64,000 bases of DNA. It comes from Streptomyces sp. cf386. Lineage in GTDB: Bacteria > Actinomycetota > Actinomycetes > Streptomycetales > Streptomycetaceae. The notes beneath the pieces were generated by a model. The model was not told the origin of the DNA, searched no databases, and saw only the letters and a list, made by a program, of their open reading frames with translations. Numbering within the stretch: the stretch's first letter is position 1; the number at the start of each line of letters is the position of its first letter. The DNA lies in NCBI RefSeq assembly GCF_900103585.1, contig NZ_FNHV01000018.1, positions 1 through 64,000 on the forward strand. The letters are read 5' to 3'. A program made the translations under genes and the position numbers. Shown here one piece after another: positions 8,963 to 16,664 of this stretch.

Positions 8963-9027
8963 CGTTGACTGCCTGGGGCGGGGACGGCACAGACAGCTGC
9001 GTTGACCTGGGGAGTTTCCGTAGCCAT
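8959..9027 (-). CDS. possible 22-codon leader ORF overlapping hpnC start
   Basis: Reading from ATG at 9027 gives MATETPQVNAAVCAVPAPGS followed by QR and a TGA at 8961-8959, which overlaps the hpnC GTG (GTGA). A purine stretch, GGGAG, lies about 11 nt before the ATG, longer than ideal. The layout matches the stop/start overlaps seen throughout this operon, and hpnC itself lacks a good ribosome site. It could be a leader peptide, or simply the real translation entry point by reinitiation. No homology is claimed. Confidence 0.35.
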   Translation of the reverse strand: MATETPQVNAAVCAVPAPGSQR

Positions 9028-9170
9028 TGCCGTCACATCTCCCGTTCTACACCGCTGACCCAATGCATACTATTTCGGACACGCCGCCCGGCTGTCCGCA
9101 CCGTGGCCCTGCGGGAGGGTGTCGTTCCTTATCGCCCCACTTGCCGCGTTTCGGTACCGGTACAGCTTAC

Positions 9171-9180
9171 GTTGTACAAC
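9171..9180. promoter_or_regulatory. 10 bp palindrome GTTGTACAAC upstream of hpnC
   Basis: A perfect palindrome lying about 145 bp before the possible hpnC leader ORF and next to a second, shorter palindrome. The position suits an operator of the hopanoid operon, but no regulator is encoded beside it and the family of any binding protein is unknown. Confidence 0.3.
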
Positions 9181-9281
9181 GGGGCCGGGCCTGTGGGGGT
9201 GTCCTGCACATCACAACAACGCACCGATTGGCGCCAAGATTCCTAAGGCCAGCCGGAGTTGACGTTTCCTTTGCAGACGCG

Positions 9282-9312
9282 GGGCCCCGCCGGGGCAGTT
9301 CCGGCGGGGCCC
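9282..9312 (-). terminator. strong hairpin terminator after the polysaccharide exporter operon
   Basis: A perfect 12 bp stem (GGGCCCCGCCGG pairs with CCGGCGGGGCCC) with a 7 nt loop lies about 40 bp downstream of the ABC ATPase stop. There is no clear U-tract, as is common for Streptomyces terminators. It separates the exporter/polymer operon from the hopanoid operon that follows on the same strand. Confidence 0.8.
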
Positions 9313-9352
9313 GGTCAAGCGAGCTGGGCCGTACGGCCCATGTCCGGGTGGA

Positions 9353-10141
9353 CTACTTGCCCGTGAACTTCTCGTACTCCTTGAGGACCTCGTCCGTCGG
9401 TCCGTCCATCCGCAGCTCGCCGCGTTCCAGCCACAGGACGCGGTTGCAGGTGTCGCGGATCGACTTGTTGTTGTGACTGACGAGAAACACGGTGCCGGCT
9501 TCCTTGCGCAGCTCGCGGATGCGTTCCTCGGAGCGCTTCTGGAACTTGCGGTCGCCGGTGGCCAGCGCCTCGTCGATCATCAGGACGTCGTGGTCCTTGG
9601 CCGCGGCGATGGAGAAGCGCAGCCTGGCCGCCATACCGGACGAGTAGGTGCGCATCGGCAGCGTGATGAAGTCGCCCTTCTCGTTGATGCCGGAGAAGTC
9701 GACGATCTGCTGGTACCGCTCCTTGATCTCCTCGCGGGACATGCCCATGGCGAGCCCGCCCAATATGACGTTGCGCTCGCCGGTCAGGTCGTTCATCAGC
9801 GCCGCGTTCACGCCGAGCAGCGAGGGCTGGCCGTCGGTGTAGACCCTGCCCTTCTCCGCCGGGAGCAGGCCGGCGATGGCGCGCAGCAAGGTGGACTTGC
9901 CGGAGCCGTTGGAGCCGATCAGGCCGATGGCCTCGCCGCGGTAGGCGACGAAGGAGACGCCGCGGACGGCGTGCACCTTGCGTACGCCCCGCGCCGCATC
10001 GTCGGAGCCGCGCTTCAGGATGCGGCTGAGGGCGGCGGTGGCGCTGCCCTTGCCGGCCTTGGCGCCGTTGACGCGGTAGACGATGTGCAGTTCGTCCGCG
10101 ATGACGGTGGGGATGTGCGCGTCGTTGTTCTGGTCAGCCAC
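9353..10141 (-). CDS. polysaccharide/teichoic-acid-type ABC exporter, ATP-binding subunit
   Basis: This 262-residue ATPase belongs to the TagH/Wzt-like group that drives export of lipid-linked surface polymers. Walker A is GSNGSGKST (76-84), the signature is degenerate YSSGM (166-170, typical of this group), Walker B is VLMIDEA (186-192), and the switch histidine is in LVSHN. There is no Wzt-type C-terminal carbohydrate-binding domain. It starts at GTG 10141 and overlaps the permease gene by 8 bp, so the two are one transport unit. The upstream polymer-synthesis genes on the same strand suggest the substrate. Confidence 0.92.
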   Translation of the reverse strand: MADQNNDAHIPTVIADELHIVYRVNGAKAGKGSATAALSRILKRGSDDAARGVRKVHAVRGVSFVAYRGEAIGLIGSNGSGKSTLLRAIAGLLPAEKGRVYTDGQPSLLGVNAALMNDLTGERNVILGGLAMGMSREEIKERYQQIVDFSGINEKGDFITLPMRTYSSGMAARLRFSIAAAKDHDVLMIDEALATGDRKFQKRSEERIRELRKEAGTVFLVSHNNKSIRDTCNRVLWLERGELRMDGPTDEVLKEYEKFTGK

Positions 10142-11063
10142 GGCCGTACCTCTCCTCCGCCTTCCAGAAGTACACGAAGCCGCCCACGGCGAACAGCACG
10201 GCCCAGCCGAGCGCGGCCGCCCAGACGTGGTCGGGCAGGTTCGAGGAGCCGTAGCCGTCGATGAGGGCGAAGCGCATCAGATCCATGTAGATCGCGGCCG
10301 GGTTCCACTGCAGGACGGTGGAGATCCACTCCGGCTTGCCCTCCAGCATGATCGGGATGGAGAACATCACGCCGGACGCGTACATCCACGTACGCATCAC
10401 GAACGGCATCAGCTGCGCCAGGTCCGGGGTCGCGGCGCCGGCGCGGGCCATGATCAGCGCCAGGCCGGTGTTGAACAGGAACTGGAGCGCCAGTACCGGG
10501 AGGATCAGCAGCCAGCTCAGCTTCGGGAAGCTGCCGAAGCCGATCGCGACGGCGAACAGCACGATCATCGAGAACAGCAGCTGCTGGAGCTGCTGGAGCG
10601 CGAAGGAGATGGGCAGCGAGGCGCGCGGGAAGTGCAGGGCCCGCACCAGGCCGAGGTTGCCGGAGACCGCGCGTACGCCCGCCATCACCGAGCTCTGGGT
10701 GAAGGTGAAGACGAAGACGCCCGTGACCAGGAACGGGATGTACACCTCGCGGGCCATGCCGCGGTCGGCCTGGAGGATCAGGCCGAAGATGAAGAAGTAC
10801 ACGGCCGCGTTGAGCAGCGGGGTGGCCACCTGCCAGAGCTGGCCGAGCTTCGCCTGGCTGTACTGGGCGGTCAGCTTCGCCCGCGAGAACGCGAGGATGA
10901 AGTGCCGCCGGGCCCGGAGCTGGCGGATGTACTCGAACAGCGAGGGGCGGGCGCCGCTCACGGACAGCCCGTACTTGGCGGCGAGCTGGGCCGCCGTGAG
11001 TCCCTCGTCGGGCGACGGAGGTGCGCTCACCGCAACACCGCCGTCGTGCGTTGTCTCACTCAC
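10134..11063 (-). CDS. polysaccharide-type ABC-2 exporter, permease subunit
   Basis: This 309-residue ABC-2 membrane protein has a cytoplasmic N-terminus of about 70 residues and roughly six hydrophobic segments, such as AAVYFFIFGLILQ, VTGVFVFTFT, FSMIVLFAVAIGFGSF and AAALGWAVLFAVGGFVYFW. It resembles TagG/Wzm permeases that export teichoic acid or O-antigen-like polymers. It overlaps the ATPase gene by 8 bp. The 93 bp upstream separate it from the glycosyltransferase gene of the same strand. The N-terminal segment before residue 45 is unusual for TagG and contains a charged linker of unknown role. Confidence 0.9.
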   Translation of the reverse strand: MSETTHDGGVAVSAPPSPDEGLTAAQLAAKYGLSVSGARPSLFEYIRQLRARRHFILAFSRAKLTAQYSQAKLGQLWQVATPLLNAAVYFFIFGLILQADRGMAREVYIPFLVTGVFVFTFTQSSVMAGVRAVSGNLGLVRALHFPRASLPISFALQQLQQLLFSMIVLFAVAIGFGSFPKLSWLLILPVLALQFLFNTGLALIMARAGAATPDLAQLMPFVMRTWMYASGVMFSIPIMLEGKPEWISTVLQWNPAAIYMDLMRFALIDGYGSSNLPDHVWAAALGWAVLFAVGGFVYFWKAEERYGRG

Positions 11064-11156
11064 CAGTTGAAACTTTCGTCTTCGAGATGCGCAGCCTGTG
11101 CGGGCATGGCATGAACCAGGGGCCGGTGGGCCCGGTCGCTCTCAGGGTCGAGCTTG

Positions 11157-12038
11157 TCAGATGACGGGAGGTCGGCCCAGTCGAGTCAGCCGCCACACCG
11201 TACGCCACTTCATGGGAGTGCGGGGACCGCACGGAGTGGTCCAGCCTTCCCTGAATCCGCCGAACCATGCCCGCAGCGCGGGGCGGGAGGGGCGGCGGAG
11301 GAGGGTGAGCAGCAGCCAGACGCCCAGATAGACCGGGACGAGGGGGGCGGGGAGGTTGCGGCGGGCCAGCCAGACGCGGTTGCGGGCGACCATGCGGTGG
11401 TAGACCGCGTGCCGCGAGGGCGCGGTCGTCGGGTGGAACAGCACCATGTCGGACCGGTAGTCGATCATCCAGCCCGCGTCGAGGGCCCGCCATGCCAGGT
11501 CGGTTTCCTCATGGGCGTAGAAGAACTCGTCCGGCAGAGCGCCGACTTCGGCGAAGACCTGGGTACGGACGGCGTTGGCGCCGCCGAGGAAGGTGGTGAC
11601 CCGGGAGGAGCGCATCGGGTCGGAGGCCCGCAGCCGCGGGACGTGCCGGCGCTGGGTGACGCCGGTGTCCGGGTCGGCGATGCGGAAGCTGACGATGCCG
11701 AGCTTCTGGTCGGCCGCGAAGGCCTCGCGGCACAGCTCGGCGGTGTCCTGGTGGGCGAGGAGGCCGTCGTCGTCGAGGAAGAGCATTATGTCGACCTCGC
11801 GGCCACTGGGGCCGAAGGCCTCGATGCCGACGTTGCGGCCACCGGGGATGCCGAGGTTCTCGGGCAGCTCGATGGTGCGGACGCCTTCGGGGACGTCCGG
11901 GACCGGGGAGCCGTTGCCGACCACGACGACCTCGACCGGGTCGCCGTCCTGCTTGGCGACCGAGTCGAGGAGGGCGCGCAGCTCGTCGGGGCGGTTGCCC
12001 ATGGTGATGATGACCGCGCCGACCTTCATGCCGCTCAC
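11157..12038 (-). CDS. family 2 glycosyltransferase
   Basis: This 293-residue GT-A fold glycosyltransferase begins with the nucleotide-sugar-binding strand VGAVIITMGNRPDELRALL. It has the acidic metal-binding motif LFLDDDG at residues 87-92, a FLGGANAVR acceptor-loop segment and the EETDLAWR motif typical of rhamnosyl/galactofuranosyl-type enzymes. A C-terminal hydrophobic stretch (VPVYLGVWLLLTLL) suggests membrane contact. Its ATG overlaps the stop of the adjacent CDP-alcohol transferase by 4 bp (ATGA), so the two are coupled. Donor sugar cannot be read from sequence. Confidence 0.88.
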   Translation of the reverse strand: MSGMKVGAVIITMGNRPDELRALLDSVAKQDGDPVEVVVVGNGSPVPDVPEGVRTIELPENLGIPGGRNVGIEAFGPSGREVDIMLFLDDDGLLAHQDTAELCREAFAADQKLGIVSFRIADPDTGVTQRRHVPRLRASDPMRSSRVTTFLGGANAVRTQVFAEVGALPDEFFYAHEETDLAWRALDAGWMIDYRSDMVLFHPTTAPSRHAVYHRMVARNRVWLARRNLPAPLVPVYLGVWLLLTLLRRPSRPALRAWFGGFREGWTTPCGPRTPMKWRTVWRLTRLGRPPVI

Positions 12039-12814
12039 TTCAGCCTGCTCGAAGCGAGGATGGACACGAGGTGCAGCACGGTCTGGAGCAGCGCGATGCC
12101 GGCCAGCACCGCGACGCCGAGCCGGGAGAAGAACAGGTCACCGCGGACCTGGTCGACGATCGCCAGGACCAGGATCAGCAGGGACGCCTCGATGCCGAGG
12201 ATCAGCCGGTGGAACTTGAGCGCGGCCGCGGCACGACGGGCCAGCGCCATCCCGGAGGAACGCATCTCGGACGCGGCCTCCTTGACCGGCGCCAGGCCCT
12301 GCTGATGGCGGGCGACACCGACGAGGTCGGTCTCGGCCTTGATCAGGATCGCGCCGAGCGCGGCCAGGGTACCGAGGAACGCCCACAGCCAGTCGATACG
12401 GCCGCTGCCCCACAGGTCGGCGGCGCGCAGGCCGAAGCCGACGAGCACGGCGGCGTCGGTGAGGTAGGCACCGACGCGGTCCAGGTAGACGCCGCCCAGC
12501 GAGTACTGCTTCCGCCAGCGTGCGATCTCGCCGTCGACGCAGTCCAGCAGCAGGTACAGCTGGACCATGACCACGCCGAGCACCGCCCCCGGGATCCCCG
12601 GCACCAGGAGTGCCGGGGCCGCGAGGACACCACATACGGTCATCAGGTACGTGAGCTGGTTGGGCGTGACCCTGGTGTTCACCAGGTAGCGGTCGACCCG
12701 CAGGGACACCTCTCGCATGTAGAGGCGTCCCATCCAGTGCTCACCGCTGCGCCGGTCCTTCACCCCCGCGGGGTGAACGACGGGGCGGAGTTCAGCTACC
12801 GATGGCCTTGACAT
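12035..12814 (-). CDS. CDP-alcohol phosphatidyltransferase family membrane protein with altered catalytic motif
   Basis: This 259-residue integral membrane protein carries the CDP-alcohol transferase signature D-x2-DG-x2-AR-x8-G-x3-D at residues 91-112 (DCVDGEIAR then GGVYLD). The final aspartate of the motif, the proposed general base, is replaced by alanine at residue 116 (DRVGA instead of D-x3-D). The codon reads GCC clearly. About five hydrophobic segments are visible. It overlaps the dehydrogenase gene by 23 bp and the glycosyltransferase by 4 bp. The family transfers a phosphoalcohol from a CDP-alcohol to a hydroxyl acceptor; whether this member is catalytic, or depends on the second transferase in the cluster, is open. 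Confidence 0.85.
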   Translation of the reverse strand: MSRPSVAELRPVVHPAGVKDRRSGEHWMGRLYMREVSLRVDRYLVNTRVTPNQLTYLMTVCGVLAAPALLVPGIPGAVLGVVMVQLYLLLDCVDGEIARWRKQYSLGGVYLDRVGAYLTDAAVLVGFGLRAADLWGSGRIDWLWAFLGTLAALGAILIKAETDLVGVARHQQGLAPVKEAASEMRSSGMALARRAAAALKFHRLILGIEASLLILVLAIVDQVRGDLFFSRLGVAVLAGIALLQTVLHLVSILASSRLK

Positions 12815-13853
12815 AGTCGGCGTAGATGTCCTTGATCTGGTCGGTTGTCAGGTCGAGGTGTTCGAGGATCGTGTAACGGCCGGGCCGGGTCTGCGGAGCG
12901 AACTCGACGACGCGGACGAACTCGTCGTCCGTGAAGCCGATCTCCTCCGGCAGCACCGGCAGCCCGTGCCGGCGCAGCACCTCGGCCATGTAGGCCGACT
13001 CCTCGTGGGCTCCGCGCAGGTACATCGCGAAGGCCGCACCCAGTCCGCACTGCTCGCCGTGGGCGGCGGCACGCTTGGGGAACAGCAGGTCGAAGGCGTG
13101 GTTGATCTCGTGGCACGCGCCGGAGGAGGGGCGGGAGTCGCCCGACACCGACATGGCGATACCGCTGAGCACCAGCGCCTCGGCCAGCACCTGGAGGAAG
13201 TCGGTGTCGCCGATGCCGCCCGGGTGCCGCAGCACCGCCTCGCCGGCCTGCCGGGCGATGGCCGCGGCGAGGCCGTCGATCTTCTCGCCCTTGACGCGGT
13301 TGGCCAGCTCCCAGTCGGCGATGGCGGAGATGTTGGAGACGGCGTCGCCGATGCCCGCGCGCACGAACCGCACCGGGGCGTCGCGGATGACGTCCAGGTC
13401 GATGACGACCGCGATCGGGTTCGGCACGCCGTACGACCCACGCCCGGCGTCGTTGTCGAGGGTGGCGACCGGCGAGCACAGTCCGTCGTGCGCGAGGTTC
13501 GTCGGTACGGCGACCAGGGGGAGGCCGACGCGTGCCGCAGCGAACTTGGCGCAGTCGATGATCTTGCCGCCGCCCAGCCCGACCACGGCGTCGTAGTGGC
13601 CGGCCTTTATGTCACTGGCCAGCTGCACCGCGTCGTCGAGGGTGCCGCCGGCGACCTCGTACCAGCTGGCGCCGGGCAGCGCCGGAGCGAGCCGCTCCTT
13701 CAGCCGGGCACCGGAACCGCCGCTGACCGCGACGGCCAGCTTGCCGGAGTGCGAGATGCGCTCGTCGGCGAGCACACAGGCCAGGTCGTCGAGGGCACCC
13801 GGGCGGATGTCGACGACGACCGGCGAGGGGATCAGCCGGGTCAGTACTGGCAT
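12792..13853 (-). CDS. glycerol-1-phosphate dehydrogenase-like (iron-containing alcohol dehydrogenase family)
   Basis: This 353-residue dehydroquinate-synthase-fold enzyme resembles bacterial AraM and archaeal EgsA, which reduce dihydroxyacetone phosphate to sn-glycerol-1-phosphate. The NAD-binding GGGK motif is in VVGLGGGKIIDCAKF, and likely metal ligands are Asp in NLAHDG and His in GACHEINHAFD and AAAHGEQCG. The ATG at 13853 lies inside the end of the nucleotidyltransferase gene (13 bp overlap). With a cytidylyltransferase-like gene before it and CDP-alcohol transferases on both sides, a role in making an activated polyol phosphate is a reasonable inference. Substrate is unproven. Confidence 0.85.
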   Translation of the reverse strand: MPVLTRLIPSPVVVDIRPGALDDLACVLADERISHSGKLAVAVSGGSGARLKERLAPALPGASWYEVAGGTLDDAVQLASDIKAGHYDAVVGLGGGKIIDCAKFAAARVGLPLVAVPTNLAHDGLCSPVATLDNDAGRGSYGVPNPIAVVIDLDVIRDAPVRFVRAGIGDAVSNISAIADWELANRVKGEKIDGLAAAIARQAGEAVLRHPGGIGDTDFLQVLAEALVLSGIAMSVSGDSRPSSGACHEINHAFDLLFPKRAAAHGEQCGLGAAFAMYLRGAHEESAYMAEVLRRHGLPVLPEEIGFTDDEFVRVVEFAPQTRPGRYTILEHLDLTTDQIKDIYADYVKAIGS

Positions 13854-14593
13854 GCGATCTCCCGTCCACGGGCGAGATCGTCGTGGTTGTCGATCTCCAC
13901 CCACTTGACGTCGCCGATCGGCGCCACGTCGATACGGAAGCCGCGGTTCACGAGCTCCTGGTAGCCGTGCTCGTAGAACTGCTGCGGGTCGGTCTCCCAC
14001 ACGGTCTTGAGCGCGTCCGCCAGCTCGGGTGCCGCGTCCCCCTCGATGAGGGTGACACCGATGTACTCGCCGGTGGCCTCGGCGGGGTCCATCAGCTTGG
14101 TGATCTTCGTCATGCCCTTCTCGGGGTCGACGACGACCTTCATCTCCTCGTCGGCCAGGTCCTTGACCGTGTCCAGGGCGAGGATGATCTTCTTGCCGTC
14201 GCCGCGGGCGGCGAGCAGCGTCTTCTCGACGGAGACCGGGTGCACGGTGTCGCCGTTGGCGAGGATCACGCCGTCCTTGAGGGCGTCACGGCCGCACCAC
14301 AGGGAGTAGGCGTTGTTCCACTCCTCGGCCTTGTCGTTGTCGATGAGGGTGAGCTTGAGGCCGTACTTCTGCTCAAGGGCTTCCTTGCGCGCGTACACGG
14401 CTTCCTTGCGGTAGCCGACGATGATCGCGACCTCGGTCAGGCCGATCTCGGCGAAGTTGCCGAGGGTCAGGTCGAGAACCGTGGGTTCGCCCTCTATGCC
14501 CGCGGGCCCCACCGGCACCAGAGCCTTGGGAAGGCTGTCGGTGTAGGGGCGCAGACGCCGTCCGGCGCCGGCCGCCAGCACGAGGCCGATCAT
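13841..14593 (-). CDS. sugar/polyol-phosphate nucleotidyltransferase
   Basis: This 250-residue protein has the NTP-transferase fold. It begins with the nucleotide-binding loop LAAGAGRRLRPYTDSLPKAL and has a VILANGDTV metal-site segment near residue 107. It is close in pattern to cytidylyltransferases that make CDP-inositol, CDP-choline or CDP-glycerol. It lies between two CDP-alcohol-transferase genes and overlaps the dehydrogenase gene by 13 bp, so it probably makes the CDP-activated donor used by those enzymes. Overlap with the upstream gene is 4 bp (ATGA). The nucleotide used cannot be told from sequence. Confidence 0.88.
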   Translation of the reverse strand: MIGLVLAAGAGRRLRPYTDSLPKALVPVGPAGIEGEPTVLDLTLGNFAEIGLTEVAIIVGYRKEAVYARKEALEQKYGLKLTLIDNDKAEEWNNAYSLWCGRDALKDGVILANGDTVHPVSVEKTLLAARGDGKKIILALDTVKDLADEEMKVVVDPEKGMTKITKLMDPAEATGEYIGVTLIEGDAAPELADALKTVWETDPQQFYEHGYQELVNRGFRIDVAPIGDVKWVEIDNHDDLARGREIACQY

Positions 14594-16383
14594 GCGGGTT
14601 CTCCTTCATCGTGTACGGCGGGTGCCCCTGCGGACACCCAGAAGCGGATGCTCTCGACGAGCACCACCAGGGCCACGGCCACGGCGAGGACCGTGAGCGC
14701 GACCGTGAACTGCGATGCGGTGAGCGCGGCGGCCAGGACGGCGACGAGCAGCGTCCGCCCTTCGTGCCCCCCGATGGCCCGCACCAGCCAGGCCGGGGAC
14801 GCGCCGGCGTTGCCGCGGATGCGGTACACCGTGTCGTAGTGATGGTAGGCGACCGCGGCCACCAGCCCGAAAGCCGCAGGAAGGGCTCCGTTCACGTCGG
14901 CTTTGGCTGCCAGGACCAGGACGGTGCAGTACTCGGCGGCGCGGAAGAACGGGGGGATCAACCAGTCGAGGGCGCCCTTGAGGGGGTGCGAGACGGCTTC
15001 GGCGGACAGTAGGACGTAGAGCCCCGCTACCAGGACGACCTGCCAGGCTGGACCCCAGAGCCAGGCCGCCAGCACCACGGCGACCGCGCCGGCGGCGGCG
15101 CTGAGGGGTGCCGTCCTGCGGACCGGGCCCGGCAGGAAGCGCACGATCAGTTCGGTCAGCGGCCCGCTGTCCGCCAGGTCCGCCAGCGCCTGCGCGGCCC
15201 TGTCCGTCCGCTTGGCCTTGCGGGTCAGCGACCGCAGCACACGGCCCGCCGTGGTGTACGTCGCCGCGAAGGCGCAGCCGATAAGCAGCGCGTAGAAGGT
15301 GATCCGAGGAGTCGTGGCCGCCGTGAGGACGGCGATCATCGCCCAGCGCTCGCCGATCGGCAGCACGATCATCCGGCGGATCCACACCGTCCAGCCGACG
15401 CTGTCGAGCCTGCCGGAAAGCGCGGCCGTGGGGCTGGTGTTGGCGGTGGCGTCGTGGTTCGCCTCGTTGAAGGAGAAGTCGACGACGTGCCGACAGGTCT
15501 GCAGGATCATCGCGCCGAGCGCCAGCGCCCATACGTCGTCACCGCCACGGGCGGCTCCCAGGGCGAGGCCCGCGTAGTAGGCGTACTCCTTGGCCCGGTC
15601 GAAGGTGGCGTCGAGCCAGGCGCCGAGCGTGGAGTACTGCAGGGAGTAGCGGGCGATCTGGCCGTCGACGCAGTCCAGGACGAAGGACGCGATCAGCAGG
15701 ACGCCCGCCGCGACGAAACCGCCGCGGGTGCCGGTGGCAGCGCAGCCCGCCGCGATCAGTGCGGTGAGCAGGGAGGCGGTGGTGACCTGGTTCGGGGTCA
15801 GGCCCCGGCGGGCGCACCAGCGGGCGATGTAGCGGGAGTAGGGGCTGATGAAGTGCGTCGTGAAGAAGCCGTCACGGGACTTCACGGCCGACTTCAGGCG
15901 TACGGCCTCGTCGTCGACGGCGGCCACGGCCTGCCGTGCCTCGTTGCGGGCCTGCGGGTCGGCCGGGACGGCGGCGACCAGGCTGCCGAGTTCGACGCGG
16001 TGGATGTCGGTGCCGTCGTCGGCGAGGGCGGTGACGATACGGTCGGCGAGGCTGTCGACGGCGAGCGCCGTACCGCCGCCCGCGGAGTTCTCGCGGGCCA
16101 TCGCACGGGTCAGGGCCTGGCGACCGGCCGACTGTGCCGTCACGGCGCCCGGGATGGCGGCGATCGGGAAGCGGGGGTCGGTGAGACCGAGGCGCAGCGC
16201 GTGCAGGTGGCCGACGAAGCGGGCGTCGACGAGTGCGACGCGCTGGTCGCTGGGAACCTGGGCGAGGAGCGTCTCGGCGTCGGACGGGTCGGCGGCGACC
16301 CGCACGTCGTAGCCGAGGGACCGCAGATCGCCCTCGATCGACGATCCGGGGACCGGCTGACCGGTGAGGATGGCGGTCGACAA
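14590..16383 (-). CDS. large CDP-alcohol phosphatidyltransferase with N-terminal domain and C-terminal DUF5941-like membrane region
   Basis: This 597-residue protein has three parts. Residues 1-165 form a soluble domain with an alternating alpha/beta look (MSTAILTGQP, RVALVDARFVGHLHALRLG). Residues 175-370 are a CDP-alcohol transferase domain with a complete signature D237-x2-DG-x2-AR-x8-G-x3-D258-x3-D262. The C-terminal 200 residues are a hydrophobic multi-pass region that I associate with DUF5941. It is the first gene of the minus-strand polymer operon and diverges from galE. The intact catalytic motif contrasts with the second transferase in the cluster. The fusion of a soluble domain, a transferase and a membrane domain is characteristic of Streptomyces homologues; the role is inferred only. 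Confidence 0.85.
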   Translation of the reverse strand: MSTAILTGQPVPGSSIEGDLRSLGYDVRVAADPSDAETLLAQVPSDQRVALVDARFVGHLHALRLGLTDPRFPIAAIPGAVTAQSAGRQALTRAMARENSAGGGTALAVDSLADRIVTALADDGTDIHRVELGSLVAAVPADPQARNEARQAVAAVDDEAVRLKSAVKSRDGFFTTHFISPYSRYIARWCARRGLTPNQVTTASLLTALIAAGCAATGTRGGFVAAGVLLIASFVLDCVDGQIARYSLQYSTLGAWLDATFDRAKEYAYYAGLALGAARGGDDVWALALGAMILQTCRHVVDFSFNEANHDATANTSPTAALSGRLDSVGWTVWIRRMIVLPIGERWAMIAVLTAATTPRITFYALLIGCAFAATYTTAGRVLRSLTRKAKRTDRAAQALADLADSGPLTELIVRFLPGPVRRTAPLSAAAGAVAVVLAAWLWGPAWQVVLVAGLYVLLSAEAVSHPLKGALDWLIPPFFRAAEYCTVLVLAAKADVNGALPAAFGLVAAVAYHHYDTVYRIRGNAGASPAWLVRAIGGHEGRTLLVAVLAAALTASQFTVALTVLAVAVALVVLVESIRFWVSAGAPAVHDEGEPA

Positions 16384-16664
16384 CCGAACTCACTCCCTGG
16401 GTGCCGGCGTGTCCGCGCCGGTCGTGTACATGGGTGGCGGCGCCCGTTGGCGGTGGCGGCCGGGCGGCGTGTCGGCGAAGGCTATCGGATGATTGGAAGC
16501 CACCGTTCACCGGCCGTTTGGCGGAGCGATCAACGTGGTTTGCCCAGAGCTTTGCCGCGATCATCATCGGGGATTCCCGGTCCCGCCCACAAACTCGCGC
16601 CGACAGACCGGGGCATCGGGGACATTGCAAACGCCGCAGATGCCTCGGCATAGGGTGGGCAACC
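16384..16664. promoter_or_regulatory. divergent promoter region between the polymer operon and galE
   Basis: 281 bp separates the two divergent starts. A candidate -10, TAGGGT at 16651-16656, lies 8 bp before the galE ATG, and TTGCAA at 16625-16630 could be a loosely spaced -35 (20 bp). If used, the galE transcript would be leaderless or nearly so. No clear promoter was found for the minus-strand operon, and no repeat or small ORF stands out. Confidence 0.4.

Larger units (their letters stand above)
9028..9352. other. intergenic region upstream of the hopanoid operon
   Basis: About 325 bp separates the ABC exporter genes from hpnC. It contains a strong hairpin near the left of the exporter end (listed separately), a perfect 10 bp palindrome GTTGTACAAC at 9171-9180 and an 8 bp palindrome CGGTACCG at 9152-9159. 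The outer GTAC repeats at about 9159-9178 (GTACAGCTTACGTTGTAC) form a loose inverted repeat. As the only long non-coding stretch before hpnC it should hold the hopanoid operon promoter, and the palindromes may be operator sites. No convincing -35/-10 pair was identified. Confidence 0.5.

Noticed and set aside
14590..16383. Fusion of two separate genes by missed stop codon
   Set aside because: The frame is continuous, and homologues that I recall share the soluble-transferase-membrane layout.
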